Assembly: GCA_903910495.1 (NCBI GenBank)
Contig: CAIVZW010000451.1
Coordinates: forward strand, 1-8,388
Direction: 5' to 3'
Source: an uncultured beta proteobacterium
GTDB lineage: Bacteria; Pseudomonadota; Gammaproteobacteria; Burkholderiales; Rhodocyclaceae
Length of the DNA stretch: 8,388 bases
The first letter of the stretch is position 1; each line of letters starts with the position of its first letter. Of this stretch, positions 1-7,369 are shown piece after piece. The notes beneath the pieces are model-generated. The model did not search any database and was not told the DNA's origin. It was given only the letters and a program-made list of their open reading frames with translations. The translations under genes were made by a program, and so were the position numbers.

Positions 1-1
1 C

Positions 2-556
2 GCGCTGCGTCGTGACCGGTCACGGGCTGGCGATGACATCTGGGTTTCGGGACAGCCCGGTTTGGCCGCACTTGGCCTGGCGCAGTTGCAAGGCCGGACG
101 CAGTTGCCGGAAGCCCTCGCCAGCCGCTGCATTTCTGCCCTGCAGCAGCCGCTGCCACGGGTCGAACTCGGACAGGCCCTGCTGCACGGGAAATTGGCAT
201 GCGCGGCCATCGACGTTTCGGACGGCCTGCTGGCCGATCTTGGCCATATTGCCGAACGTTCGAGCGTTGATGGGGAAGTTTTCCTGACCCAATTGCCGTC
301 TCTGCCCGCCGGCGCCGAACCTTTGCTGGCACGCCACTGTCAATTGGCCGGCGGCGACGATTACGAATTGATATTTACCGCCTCACCCGGCAAGCGCCAC
401 GAACTGGCCGCCCTGGCCGTCCGCCTCGATCTGCCGCTGTGGCGCATCGGGCGCATGGTTGACGGTCAGGGCAAAGTTCGTCTGCTCGATGAAAACGGAG
501 CAGTCCTGCCGGTCACGCGCAAAGGATTCGATCATTTTGCTCAAGATATTCAGTAA
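2..556 (+). CDS. thiL: Thiamine-monophosphate kinase, C-terminal part (5' end outside window)
   Basis: ThiL phosphorylates thiamine monophosphate with ATP to give thiamine diphosphate, the last step of cofactor synthesis, in the cytoplasm. The frame is open from base 2, so the gene is cut by the window edge; 184 codons remain of a family usually about 310-330 residues long. Visible hallmarks are a GDDIWVSG segment at the start of the fragment (residues 10-17), the IDVSDGL motif (about 70-76) and the GGDDYEL motif (117-123), which are nucleotide and metal-binding segments of the AIR-synthase/ThiL fold. The next gene, pgpA, starts inside its last codons, giving the thiL-pgpA order common in proteobacteria (usually after nusB). 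A TTG at 62 could be mistaken for a start, but the upstream codons already match the family, so it is internal. Confidence 0.93.
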   Translation, partial: ALRRDRSRAGDDIWVSGQPGLAALGLAQLQGRTQLPEALASRCISALQQPLPRVELGQALLHGKLACAAIDVSDGLLADLGHIAERSSVDGEVFLTQLPSLPAGAEPLLARHCQLAGGDDYELIFTASPGKRHELAALAVRLDLPLWRIGRMVDGQGKVRLLDENGAVLPVTRKGFDHFAQDIQ

Positions 557-1034
557 ATCGCCTTCGCTGGCCTTCCTCTTCTCGCATCCGGCGCATCTGA
601 TCGCCTGCGGCTTCGGCAGCGGCCTTTCGCCGTTTGCCCCGGGCACCGTCGGAACCTTGTTCGCCTGGGCCACGTTCCCGCTGCTCAGGCCGTGGATGGG
701 CGACTTCGAGTGGCTGCTCTTTCTGCTCATCTGCTTTATCGGCGGCGTGCTGGCCGCGCAGCGGACGGGCGCCGACCTCGGCGTGGTCGATCATGGCAGC
801 ATCGTCTGGGACGAGATCGTTCCCTTCTGGCTGGTACTGGTGTTCTGTCCTGCGGGCTGGCTGTGGCAAAGCACGGCCTTCCTGCTTTTCCGCTTTTTCG
901 ACATCGTCAAGCCGCAACCGGCGCGCTATTTTGACGAAAAGGTGAAAAACGGTTTCGGCGTCATGACCGATGATTTTTTCGCCGCACTCTACACCCTGCT
1001 GATTCTGGCGCTGCTGCGCTTCATTTTGCCATGA
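537..1034 (+). CDS. pgpA: Phosphatidylglycerophosphatase A
   Basis: PgpA removes the terminal phosphate from phosphatidylglycerol phosphate at the inner membrane, yielding phosphatidylglycerol. The 165-residue product has the family signatures GFGSGLSPFAPGTVGTL (25-41), DHGSIVWDEI (85-94, acidic metal-binding residues), FFDIVKPQPAR (120-130) and GFGVMTDD (139-146). Hydrophobic stretches near 55-74, 95-110 and 149-164 look like membrane segments. I chose the TTG start at 537 because AAAGGA (521-526) lies 10 nt upstream and the protein then begins shortly before the conserved FLFSHPAH segment. The ATG at 489 would add 16 residues but has no well-placed ribosome site and lies in thiL coding sequence. 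With the TTG start the gene overlaps thiL by 20 nt. Its stop overlaps the next start in an ATGA junction, so translation of the three genes is probably coupled. Confidence 0.92.
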   Translation: MLKIFSKSPSLAFLFSHPAHLIACGFGSGLSPFAPGTVGTLFAWATFPLLRPWMGDFEWLLFLLICFIGGVLAAQRTGADLGVVDHGSIVWDEIVPFWLVLVFCPAGWLWQSTAFLLFRFFDIVKPQPARYFDEKVKNGFGVMTDDFFAALYTLLILALLRFILP

Positions 1035-1540
1035 GCGATTACGATCAGAAGGCGCTGGAAGCCCTGGCTACCGCAGTCGGTGCCGCGCTGCTCAGCACCG
1101 GCCAACGTCTGGCGACGGCAGAATCCTGCACCGGCGGCTGGGTGGCACAAAGCCTGACGGCCATTGCCGGCAGCTCGGACTGGTTCGAGCGTGGTTTTGT
1201 CACCTATTCGAACGCGGCCAAGCAGGAAATGCTCAGCGTCTCGCCCGCGACACTGGAGCAGCATGGCGCGGTCAGTGCAGCGACAGCGGCGGCGATGGCC
1301 GCTGGCGCCCTGCTTCACAGTCACGCCGACTGGGCACTGGCGATCACCGGCGTTGCCGGCCCGGGAGGCGGTTCGGCCGACAAGCCGGTCGGATCCGTCT
1401 GTTTCGGCTGGGCCGGTCCGGACGGTCGCCTCGAGGTTGAAAGCTGTCGCTTCGAAGGCAGCCGCGAAGAGGTTCGCGCGCAATCGGTCGCCTACGCCCT
1501 GGCAGGAATCCTGGAGCGTTGCGTCACGCTGACGGCCTGA
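1031..1540 (+). CDS. pncC: Nicotinamide-nucleotide amidohydrolase (stand-alone CinA C-terminal domain)
   Basis: Members of this family deamidate nicotinamide mononucleotide to nicotinic acid mononucleotide, recycling NMN released for example by NAD-dependent DNA ligase. The 169-residue protein is only the CinA C-terminal domain; the N-terminal molybdopterin-binding-like domain of full CinA is absent, as in E. coli PncC/YgaD. Visible signatures are LATAESCTGG (27-36), GFVTYSNAAK (55-64) and AITGVAGPGGG (104-114). S32, Y59 and K64 are the likely active-site residues by family pattern. The ATG overlaps the pgpA stop (ATGA). The pncC-recA-recX order also occurs in E. coli, which supports the call. 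Activity is inferred from the family, and older annotation would call it a competence-damage-inducible protein. Confidence 0.93.
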   Translation: MSDYDQKALEALATAVGAALLSTGQRLATAESCTGGWVAQSLTAIAGSSDWFERGFVTYSNAAKQEMLSVSPATLEQHGAVSAATAAAMAAGALLHSHADWALAITGVAGPGGGSADKPVGSVCFGWAGPDGRLEVESCRFEGSREEVRAQSVAYALAGILERCVTLTA

Positions 1541-1550
1541 AAAATTGCCA

Positions 1551-1605
1551 TTGACGCAGCCTGGATTGCGCTAGTATTCGCCTTTCCCTGAATACTGTAT
1601 ATAAT
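1551..1605 (+). promoter_or_regulatory. recA promoter region
   Basis: A perfect sigma-70 type -10 hexamer TATAAT lies at 1600-1605 with a 17-nt spacer from a weak -35 TTCGCC (1577-1582). A second possible pair lies upstream: a good -35 TTGACG (1551-1556) with TAGTAT at 1572-1577, but the 15-nt spacing is short. The TATAAT is buried in the LexA box, so LexA binding would block RNA polymerase directly. The hexamers are read from the sequence; which one is used is inference. Confidence 0.6.
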
Positions 1606-1610
1606 TACAG
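1595..1610. promoter_or_regulatory. LexA (SOS) box of recA
   Basis: The sequence CTGTATATAATTACAG fits the LexA operator consensus CTGT-N8-ACAG of gamma- and betaproteobacteria, with the AT-rich centre typical of strong sites and flanking TA/TT. It starts 96 nt before the recA ATG. It should repress recA until LexA is cleaved during DNA damage. Confidence 0.92.
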
Positions 1611-1690
1611 TTACCGACGCTGGCGCAAGGTACAGATTCCACGACGTCGAACATGAGATAATTCCCGCCAATCAGAATAAAGGACACGCA

Positions 1691-2710
1691 ATGGACGAGA
1701 ACAAGGCAAAAGCACTGGCCGCCGCACTGGCTCAGATCGAAAAGCAGTTTGGCAAGGGCTCGATCATGAAAATGGGTGACGGCAGTGTCGTCAAGGACAT
1801 TCAGGTCGTTTCCACCGGCTCGCTCGGGCTGGATATCGCCCTGGGCATCGGCGGCTTGCCGCGCGGCCGCGTCGTTGAAATCTACGGCCCGGAATCTTCA
1901 GGCAAGACGACGCTGGCGCTGCAAGTCATCGCCGAGATGCAAAAGCTCGGCGGTACCGCGGCGTTCATCGACGCCGAGCACGCGCTTGATCCGACTTACG
2001 CCCAGAAGCTTGGCGTCAATCTTGACGATCTGCTCATTTCGCAGCCGGACACCGGCGAGCAGGCGCTTGAAATCACCGACATGCTGGTGCGTTCAGCAAG
2101 TATTGACGTGATCGTCATCGACTCGGTCGCCGCGCTCGTGCCGAAAGCCGAAATCGAAGGCGAGATGGGCGATTCGCTGCCCGGTCTGCAAGCCCGGCTG
2201 ATGAGTCAGGCCTTGCGTAAACTGACGGCGAACATCAACCGGACGAACACGCTGGTTATCTTCATCAACCAGATCCGCATGAAAATCGGTGTCATGTTCG
2301 GCAGCCCGGAGACCACGACCGGCGGTAACGCGCTCAAGTTCTACGCCTCGGTGCGGCTGGATATCCGCCGCATCGGCAGCATCAAGAAGGGCGATGAGGT
2401 GGTGGGCAACGAAACCCGCGTCAAGGTCGTCAAGAACAAGGTGGCACCACCTTTCCGCGAAGCCATTTTCGATATTCTTTATGGCGAAGGCACATCGCGC
2501 GAAGGCGAAATCGTCGAACTGGGCGTGATTCATAAACTGGTCGAGAAGTCCGGTTCCTGGTACGCCTACAATGGCGAGAAGATCGGCCAGGGCAAGGACA
2601 ACGCCCGCGAATACCTCAAAGCCAATCCGCAAATCGCCGAGGAGATTGAGTCCAGGATTCGCGCGGCGGTGAATGTGCCGTCGCCGCAAGCGCTCAACCC
2701 CGTCGAGTAA
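1691..2710 (+). CDS. recA: Recombinase RecA
   Basis: RecA forms ATP-dependent filaments on single-stranded DNA, drives strand exchange and stimulates LexA self-cleavage. The 339-residue protein is a near-normal length for the family (about 340-355). Walker A GPESSGKT is at 66-73, the catalytic glutamate in FIDAEHALD is E96, Walker B IVID is at 141-144, FINQIR is at 191-196, and the L2 DNA-binding loop with GSPETTTGG is at about 204-212. The start is decided by AAAGGA (1679-1684), 6 nt before the ATG, and by the normal N-terminus. The C-terminal tail is short and only moderately acidic. Transcription is very probably LexA-controlled (box at 1595-1610). recX follows after 6 nt with no terminator between. 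Confidence 0.99.
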   Translation: MDENKAKALAAALAQIEKQFGKGSIMKMGDGSVVKDIQVVSTGSLGLDIALGIGGLPRGRVVEIYGPESSGKTTLALQVIAEMQKLGGTAAFIDAEHALDPTYAQKLGVNLDDLLISQPDTGEQALEITDMLVRSASIDVIVIDSVAALVPKAEIEGEMGDSLPGLQARLMSQALRKLTANINRTNTLVIFINQIRMKIGVMFGSPETTTGGNALKFYASVRLDIRRIGSIKKGDEVVGNETRVKVVKNKVAPPFREAIFDILYGEGTSREGEIVELGVIHKLVEKSGSWYAYNGEKIGQGKDNAREYLKANPQIAEEIESRIRAAVNVPSPQALNPVE

Positions 2711-2716
2711 TCGGAA

Positions 2717-3163
2717 ATGAGCGGCACGCTGCGCGAGCGTGCTTTGCGGCTGCTGGCGCGCCGCGAACACGCGCGAGTCGAGTTGGCCCGGAAACTTGCG
2801 CCGCACGCCGAGTCGGCCGAAGCACTTGAAATACTGCTGGATGATCTGAGCGAACGTCGCCTGCTTTCTGACGAACGCTACGTCGAGATGCGGATGAACG
2901 CTCGCGGCGCACGTTTTGGAAATGCTCGCCTGACACATGAACTGCGTACCCAGGGCGTTTCCGAAGATCTGGTGGCTGGCGCACTGGCCGCCGGCGAGGA
3001 TGAACTGACACGGGCGCGCCAGGTCTGGCAGCGTAAGTTTGGTGACAAGACCGGAGGCGGTGATGCCGCCGAACGCGCTCGCCAGATCCGATTTCTGATG
3101 AGCCGGGGATTTTCCGGAGAGACCATACGCCGCGTCCTGCGCGGCGATTTTGAAGACGATTGA
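2717..3163 (+). CDS. recX: Regulatory protein RecX (RecA modulator)
   Basis: RecX binds RecA filaments, usually limiting their extension and ATPase and co-protease activity. The 148-residue, mostly helical, highly charged protein has the family layout of repeated three-helix units: an opening segment RALRLLARREHARVELARKL (about 8-27), a central LLSDERYVEM stretch (about 54-63), and a closing MSRGFSGETIRRVL segment (about 129-142). Its ATG is 6 nt after the recA stop and no strong ribosome site is visible, so it is probably translated by coupling from recA, which would keep RecX low relative to RecA. Its stop is immediately followed by the lptB start. Position and sequence together make the call firm. 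Confidence 0.94.
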   Translation: MSGTLRERALRLLARREHARVELARKLAPHAESAEALEILLDDLSERRLLSDERYVEMRMNARGARFGNARLTHELRTQGVSEDLVAGALAAGEDELTRARQVWQRKFGDKTGGGDAAERARQIRFLMSRGFSGETIRRVLRGDFEDD

Positions 3164-3910
3164 ATGATGTCCGAAAACAAAAGCGGCAAGAACACGCTCT
3201 CGACGCACAATCTGAAGAAGCGTTACAAGAAGCGAACGGTTGTACAGGACGTGTCCATCGAAGTCAGCAGCGGCGAAGTGGTCGGCTTGCTCGGCCCGAA
3301 CGGCGCGGGGAAAACGACCTGTTTCTATATGGTGGTCGGTCTGGTCGCCTGCGATGGCGGCGAAGTTCATATCGACGAGCAAAGGATCACCCATCTGCCC
3401 ATCCATCAGCGCGCGCGACTCGGCGTTTCCTACCTGCCGCAGGAAGCTTCCGTCTTCCGCAAGCTGAGCGTCATGGAAAACATCAAGGCGGTGCTGGAAC
3501 TGCAAAAACTTGAGCCTGACGAGATTGACCGGCGTGCCGAACAACTACTCGAAGAACTGCATATTGCCCATATCCGCAACAGTTCGGCCGCCTCGCTTTC
3601 CGGCGGGGAACGCCGACGGGTCGAGATTGCCCGCGCCCTGTCGACCGAGCCGCGCTTCATCCTGCTCGATGAACCTTTTGCCGGCATCGATCCGATTGCC
3701 GTGCTGGATATCCAGAAAATTATCCGTTTCCTCAAGGAGCGCCATATTGGCGTCCTGATCACTGACCATAATGTCCGCGAAACACTGGGTATTTGTGACC
3801 ACGCCTACATCCTCAACGAAGGAAGTGTTCTCGCCTCTGGTCGACCCGACGAAATCATTTATAATGAAAATGTTCGCAAAGTTTACTTGGGCGAAAATTT
3901 TCGCCTCTGA
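3164..3910 (+). CDS. lptB: LPS export ABC transporter ATP-binding protein LptB
   Basis: LptB is the cytoplasmic ATPase that, with LptFG, extracts lipopolysaccharide from the inner membrane and pushes it onto the LptC-LptA-LptD bridge. The 248-residue protein carries Walker A GPNGAGKT (44-51), Q-loop LPQEASVF (91-98), ABC signature LSGGE (145-149), Walker B FILLDEP with catalytic E170, switch histidine H202 in TDHNVRET, and the C-terminal VYLGENFRL ending characteristic of LptB. Two ATGs stand in tandem (3164 and 3167); the second may be the real start. No clear ribosome site is seen and the ATG follows the recX stop directly, suggesting coupled translation. In many proteobacteria lptB follows lptC and lptA; here it follows recA-recX, and lptC/lptA are not in the window. 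rpoN comes 80 nt later. Confidence 0.96.
   Translation: MMSENKSGKNTLSTHNLKKRYKKRTVVQDVSIEVSSGEVVGLLGPNGAGKTTCFYMVVGLVACDGGEVHIDEQRITHLPIHQRARLGVSYLPQEASVFRKLSVMENIKAVLELQKLEPDEIDRRAEQLLEELHIAHIRNSSAASLSGGERRRVEIARALSTEPRFILLDEPFAGIDPIAVLDIQKIIRFLKERHIGVLITDHNVRETLGICDHAYILNEGSVLASGRPDEIIYNENVRKVYLGENFRL
3860..3905 (+). promoter_or_regulatory. Possible rpoN promoter and palindromic site in the 3' end of lptB
   Basis: A TATAAT hexamer at 3860-3865 is followed by a perfect 16-bp palindrome GGCGAAAATTTTCGCC at 3890-3905. Both lie inside the last codons of lptB, 85-130 nt before the rpoN ATG. No good -35 is visible at 16-18 nt. The palindrome partly follows from encoding the conserved GENFR residues, so its role is uncertain; it could be an operator or an RNA hairpin near the start of an rpoN transcript. 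Confidence 0.3.
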
Positions 3911-3990
3911 ACCCTGTACTTTCATTTCAAGATGTCAAGAACAAGGCGGGCAAACTCTCCCCCACTCCGGCGGCCGATCAGGCTCCGCAA

Positions 3991-5403
3991 ATGAAACCAT
4001 CCCTTCAACTCAAGCTTTCTCAACACCTGGCACTGACCCCTCAGTTGCAGCAGTCGATACGTCTGCTGCAACTGTCGACGCTTGAGCTTGAACAGGAGCT
4101 GGAAAAATATCTGCAGGAAAATCCCCTGCTCGAACGTGAGGAAGAGGAATACGCGCCACAGCAAGCCGCCAGCAACGAAGTTGAAACCGAAACGGCTGAA
4201 AAACCCGAAACTGAGCCGGCTCCTCCCTCATCGGCGGATGACGAGAGCTGGCTCGGTGAAGAAAGCAGCTACTCAAGCTCTTCCGGATCGTTCGACGACG
4301 ATGACAGTGATTTCCAGGACGTGCAGGCCGCAACCACCTCGTTGCGCGAGCACCTGTCGTGGCAACTCGGACTGATGAGCATTCCCGATCGTGATCGGAC
4401 GCTGGTGCAATGCCTGATCGAAGCGCTCGACGATGATGGCTACCTGACCCAGACTCTCGAAGATCTAGCCGAAACGCTGCCGCCTGAACTGGAAATCGAG
4501 CCCGAGGAACTGCAGATCGCGCTCAAGCACCTGCAGTATTTTGACCCGACCGGGGTCGGCGCACGTAATGCACAGGAATGCCTGGCCTTGCAGCTGGAAG
4601 TATTGCCCGCGGATGACACCCAGATTCTGGCCTTGAAAATAGTGCGCAATCACCTCGATCTTCTCGCCGGTCGTGATTTCGTGAAAATCAAGAAATTCAT
4701 CGACTGCGACGACGACCAGCTGCGTGCAGCCCAATTCCTCATCCGCAGCCTGAATCCCCGGCCCGGCGCAAAATATGCGGCACTTGATGCCCGCTACATT
4801 ACCCCTGACGTCGTGGTACGCAAAATTCGTGGCCAATGGACGGTTAACGTCAATTCCGACGCCTTTCCCCGCTTGCGCATCAACAGCCTGTACGCCCAGA
4901 TTCTTTCCAGGCAGCGCGGTTCGGGCCTTGCCGGCCAGTTGCAGGAAGCGCGCTGGCTGATAAAAAACGTGCAGCAACGCTTTGACACCATCCTGCGCGT
5001 GGCGCAATCCATTGTCGACCGGCAACGCCAGTTTTTTGATCACGGCGAAGTCGCCATGAGACCCCTGGTGCTGCGTGAAATCGCCGACATTCTGGGTCTG
5101 CATGAATCCACGGTGTCGCGGGTGACGACGCAAAAATACATGGCTACCCCGCGTGGGATTTTCGAATTGAAATATTTTTTCGGCAGCCACGTTGCCACCG
5201 AAGCGGGTGGCGCCTGTTCGGCAACGGCCATCCGCGCTCTGATCAGGCAGTTGATCGGCGCGGAAGACCCGAAGACGCCCCTTTCGGATAGCCAGCTCTC
5301 CGAGATTCTTGGACAGCAGGGCATTGTGGTCGCCCGGCGAACCATTGCCAAATACCGTGAAGCGCTCAGCATTCCACCAGTAAAACTGCGCAAAACCATC
5401 TAA
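3991..5403 (+). CDS. rpoN: RNA polymerase sigma-54 factor RpoN
   Basis: RpoN directs RNA polymerase to -24/-12 promoters that need an AAA+ activator; typical targets are nitrogen assimilation, motility and related functions. The 470-residue protein starts with glutamine/leucine-rich Region I (1-48, [20 protein letters not shown] pattern), which contacts activators. An acidic Region II linker with a serine run follows (49-112). The core-binding domain spans about 113-300. The helix-turn-helix is at about 361-380 ([16 protein letters not shown]), and the RpoN box ARRTIAKYR at 448-456 reads the -24 element. The start is set by the conserved [12 protein letters not shown]-terminus; the ribosome site (CAGG near 3978) is weak. 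lptB lies upstream and hpf downstream, a conserved order in proteobacteria. No terminator is seen between lptB and rpoN. Confidence 0.98.
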   Translation: MKPSLQLKLSQHLALTPQLQQSIRLLQLSTLELEQELEKYLQENPLLEREEEEYAPQQAASNEVETETAEKPETEPAPPSSADDESWLGEESSYSSSSGSFDDDDSDFQDVQAATTSLREHLSWQLGLMSIPDRDRTLVQCLIEALDDDGYLTQTLEDLAETLPPELEIEPEELQIALKHLQYFDPTGVGARNAQECLALQLEVLPADDTQILALKIVRNHLDLLAGRDFVKIKKFIDCDDDQLRAAQFLIRSLNPRPGAKYAALDARYITPDVVVRKIRGQWTVNVNSDAFPRLRINSLYAQILSRQRGSGLAGQLQEARWLIKNVQQRFDTILRVAQSIVDRQRQFFDHGEVAMRPLVLREIADILGLHESTVSRVTTQKYMATPRGIFELKYFFGSHVATEAGGACSATAIRALIRQLIGAEDPKTPLSDSQLSEILGQQGIVVARRTIAKYREALSIPPVKLRKTI

Positions 5404-5467
5404 CGGGCCTTGCCATAATCACCTGTCTGCAATGATCAAAGCCAAGCCCGCCACCCTCACCCCCGCG

Positions 5468-5520
5468 CCTTCTCTCACGAGTGGGCAAAGGGAGATTCGA
5501 CAGTCGCCGTTGCGACTATC
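5468..5520. repeat. Two adjacent palindromes in the rpoN-hpf intergenic region
   Basis: The 141-nt gap between rpoN and hpf holds two dyads. The first (5468-5491) has arms CCTTCTCTCAC and GTGGGCAAAGG, 9 of 11 pairs counting one wobble, directly after a CCCTCACCCCCG run. The whole resembles degenerate copies of CCCTCTCCC-type palindromic repeats dispersed in proteobacterial intergenic regions. The second (5499-5520) is a tighter hairpin: AGTCGC (5502-5507), loop CGTT, GCGACT (5512-5517), extended to 9 bp with one mismatch. It ends 11 nt before the hpf ribosome site and may affect the hpf leader. Neither has a T-run, so they do not look like intrinsic terminators. Confidence 0.55.
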
Positions 5521-5544
5521 ACCTTGTTAAGAAGGAGCCACACC

Positions 5545-5868
5545 ATGAACCTGCAAATCAGTGGACACCATCTCGAGATCACCCCGGCAATTCACGCCTA
5601 CGTTACCGGGAAACTTGAGCGCGTCACACGCCACTTCGATAACGTCATCGACGTGAACGTGATTTTGTCGGTGGACAAACTGAAGCAGAAGGCCGAAGTC
5701 ACTGTCCACCTCTCCGGCAAGGACGTTTTTGTCGAAGCGATTGACGAAGATCTCTACGCCGCCGTGGATAGCCTGGTCGACAAGCTCGACCGCCAGGTCC
5801 AGAAACACAAGCAGAAACTCCAGGATCATCATCGCGGGCAGAAGATCAGCCATATCGTCAAGGACTGA
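5545..5868 (+). CDS. hpf: Ribosome hibernation promoting factor (short form)
   Basis: HPF/YfiA-family proteins bind in the 30S decoding groove and help store ribosomes as inactive dimers in stationary phase or starvation. The 107-residue product has the S30AE fold pattern: [20 protein letters not shown] (1-20), the basic first helix, the beta strand ending AEVTVHL and the [20 protein letters not shown] helix (about 72-91), with a basic tail KHKQKL. It lacks the C-terminal dimerisation domain of long HPF, so it is the short type. The ATG at 5545 is chosen because AAGGAG (5532-5537) lies 7 nt upstream and the N-terminus matches the family; an in-frame start at 5524 would place the ribosome site inside the gene. 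It sits in the conserved rpoN-hpf-ptsN cluster and is followed by a hairpin terminator. Confidence 0.96.
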   Translation: MNLQISGHHLEITPAIHAYVTGKLERVTRHFDNVIDVNVILSVDKLKQKAEVTVHLSGKDVFVEAIDEDLYAAVDSLVDKLDRQVQKHKQKLQDHHRGQKISHIVKD

Positions 5869-5879
5869 CAAGCCCGGGC

Positions 5880-5932
5880 GGCGGGTTTTACCTTTCGGGT
5901 AAACCCGCCTTAGAAATCAACAATTTCTTTTT
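5880..5932 (+). terminator. Terminator-like hairpin after hpf
   Basis: Arms GGCGGGTTTTACC (5880-5892) and GGTAAACCCGCC (5898-5909) form a 12-bp stem with one bulged T and a TTTCG loop. The T-run is not immediate: a second small stem AGAAAT/ATTTCT (5912-5917 / 5923-5928) follows, then four more Ts to 5932. This may be an imperfect or two-step terminator letting some read-through into ptsN. Confidence 0.65.
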
Positions 5933-5964
5933 CCATCACCTGTTAACTGCATTTTTAATCCTGT

Positions 5965-6411
5965 ATGAACCAGATCACCCAATTATTAACCACTGAAAAT
6001 ATCGTCCTTGATCTCGATGTCAGCAGCAAGAAACGCATATTCGAAACAGTCGGTCTGCTTTTCGAGAACAATCAGGGCATTGCCCGCAGCATGGTGTTCG
6101 ACAGTCTTTTCGCCCGCGAAAAACTCGGCTCTACCGGCCTTGGCCAAGGTATCGCCCTTCCTCACGGTCGCATCAAGGGTCTGAAGGAGGCCCGGGGCGC
6201 ATTTGTGCGCCTGGCTGCACCCGTTCCGTTTGACTCGCCGGACGGAAAACCGGTGACTCTCCTTTTCGTATTGCTGGTTCCCGAACAGGCTACCGAGCAA
6301 CACCTGCAGATTCTTTCCGAACTCGCCGAACGATTCTCCGATCGTGTCTGCCGCGAAGCGCTGTGCGCTGCAGACAGCGCTGACGCAGTCCGCCAGATCT
6401 TTGCCCACTAA
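5965..6411 (+). CDS. ptsN: Nitrogen-PTS EIIA protein (EIIA-Ntr)
   Basis: EIIA-Ntr is the terminal phosphoacceptor of the regulatory nitrogen phosphotransferase chain; it controls partner proteins by its phosphorylation state instead of carrying sugar. The 148-residue protein shows the PTS EIIA type-2 fold with the active-site histidine H67 in LGQGIALPHGR (59-69), preceded by the FDSLFAREKLGSTGLG segment. The FDSPDGKPVTLLFVLLVP stretch (89-106) and EQHLQILSELAERF helix (111-124) are also typical. The ATG at 5965 gives the usual N-terminus, but the sequence before it has no purine-rich ribosome site, so initiation may be weak. hprK follows after 13 nt, probably on the same message. Confidence 0.97.
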   Translation: MNQITQLLTTENIVLDLDVSSKKRIFETVGLLFENNQGIARSMVFDSLFAREKLGSTGLGQGIALPHGRIKGLKEARGAFVRLAAPVPFDSPDGKPVTLLFVLLVPEQATEQHLQILSELAERFSDRVCREALCAADSADAVRQIFAH

Positions 6412-6424
6412 GAGGCCTGTCCGC

Positions 6425-7369
6425 ATGAACACTCCCCGTTCCTTGAGCATTACCCAGCTTTACGAAGACCATATCGAGAAGCTCAAACTCAACTGGGTTG
6501 CGGCGGAGGGCGTCGAGCGCCATGTCGCACTCAAGGATCAGGAAGTTTTCGGTCCCGATGTCGTGGGTCACCTCAACCTGATTTACAGCCATCGTGTGCA
6601 GGTCATCGGCAAAGCTGAGCAACGCTGGTTAGAAGACGCCGGAGTGGAACGCTGGCGCCGCCAGATCGATGATTTGATGGCGTCGAAACCGCCGGCACTG
6701 ATCATCGCCGACGGCCTGGACATCCCGCCCGGCGTCCATGAAATCTGCGAAGCGACTGGAACGCCGCTCTTTGTCAGCCCGAAAGCCTGCTCGGTGGTAA
6801 TCGACATTCTTCACCTCTACCTTGCCCGTCGGTTCGCCGATACGGTATCGGTCCACGGCGTGTTCATGGACGTATTCGGCATGGGCGTCCTGATTACCGG
6901 CGATTCCGGTGTCGGTAAAAGCGAGTTGGCGCTAGAGCTCGTTTCGCGCGGGCACGGGCTGGTCGCCGACGATGTGGTCGAACTCGCTCGTATCGCTCCG
7001 ACAACCATCGAGGGGCGATGCCCCGGTATGTTGCGTGACTACCTTGAAGTCCGCGGTCTTGGCCTGCTCAACATCCGGACCATCTTCGGTGAAACGGCGG
7101 CACGGCGAAAAATGAAACTCAAGCTGGTTGTCCATCTGCAAAAACACAGCATCGGCGATGACTCGCCGCGCCTTCCGCTAGATTCCCAGGCGCAGGAAAT
7201 TCTGGGCATCCCGGTGCGCAGGGTGATTTTCCATGTCGCACCCGGGCGCAACCTAGCCGTGCTGCTCGAAGCAGCCGTTCGCAACAGCATCCTGCAACTG
7301 CGCGGCATCGACAGCATGAGCGAGTTCATCAATCGCCAGCAGCAAGCCGTGCTTGACGACGAGGTCTGA
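6425..7369 (+). CDS. hprK: HPr kinase/phosphorylase
   Basis: HprK phosphorylates and dephosphorylates a serine of HPr. In betaproteobacteria it accompanies an incomplete, mainly regulatory PTS. The 314-residue protein has an N-terminal Rossmann-like domain (1-130), then VHGVFMDVFGMGVLITGDSG (143-162) with catalytic H144 and P-loop GDSGVGKS (159-166). The acidic pair in VADDVVEL (about 180-187), the signature EVRGLGLLNI (208-217), and the loop HVAPGRNLAVLLE (270-282) follow. The start at 6425 is supported by AAGAGG (6410-6415) 9 nt upstream and by the family-like N-terminus; an in-frame GTG/ATG-type start further upstream would overlap ptsN. No HPr or enzyme I gene is in the window. The -35 of the next gene's promoter lies in its last codons. 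Confidence 0.96.
   Translation: MNTPRSLSITQLYEDHIEKLKLNWVAAEGVERHVALKDQEVFGPDVVGHLNLIYSHRVQVIGKAEQRWLEDAGVERWRRQIDDLMASKPPALIIADGLDIPPGVHEICEATGTPLFVSPKACSVVIDILHLYLARRFADTVSVHGVFMDVFGMGVLITGDSGVGKSELALELVSRGHGLVADDVVELARIAPTTIEGRCPGMLRDYLEVRGLGLLNIRTIFGETAARRKMKLKLVVHLQKHSIGDDSPRLPLDSQAQEILGIPVRRVIFHVAPGRNLAVLLEAAVRNSILQLRGIDSMSEFINRQQQAVLDDEV

Noticed and set aside
11..24. Perfect 14-bp palindrome CGTGACCGGTCACG in thiL
   Set aside because: It lies inside conserved coding sequence far from any start, and about half of one such palindrome is expected by chance in a window this long.
1642..1649. CGACGTCG palindrome in the recA leader
   Set aside because: It is only 8 bp long and is not extended on either side; chance occurrence is common in GC-rich DNA.
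2093..3544. A 483-codon open frame on the minus strand opposite recA, recX and lptB
   Set aside because: It lies antisense to three firmly identified genes, has no recognisable domains, and arises from the GC-rich codon pattern of the plus-strand genes.
4465..5190. A 241-codon open frame on the minus strand opposite rpoN
   Set aside because: It is antisense to a well-conserved sigma-54 gene and shows no family features; it is a codon-bias shadow.
5404..5544. Sigma-54 type (-24/-12) promoter before hpf
   Set aside because: No GG-N10-GC arrangement close to TGGCAC-N5-TTGC was found in the gap.
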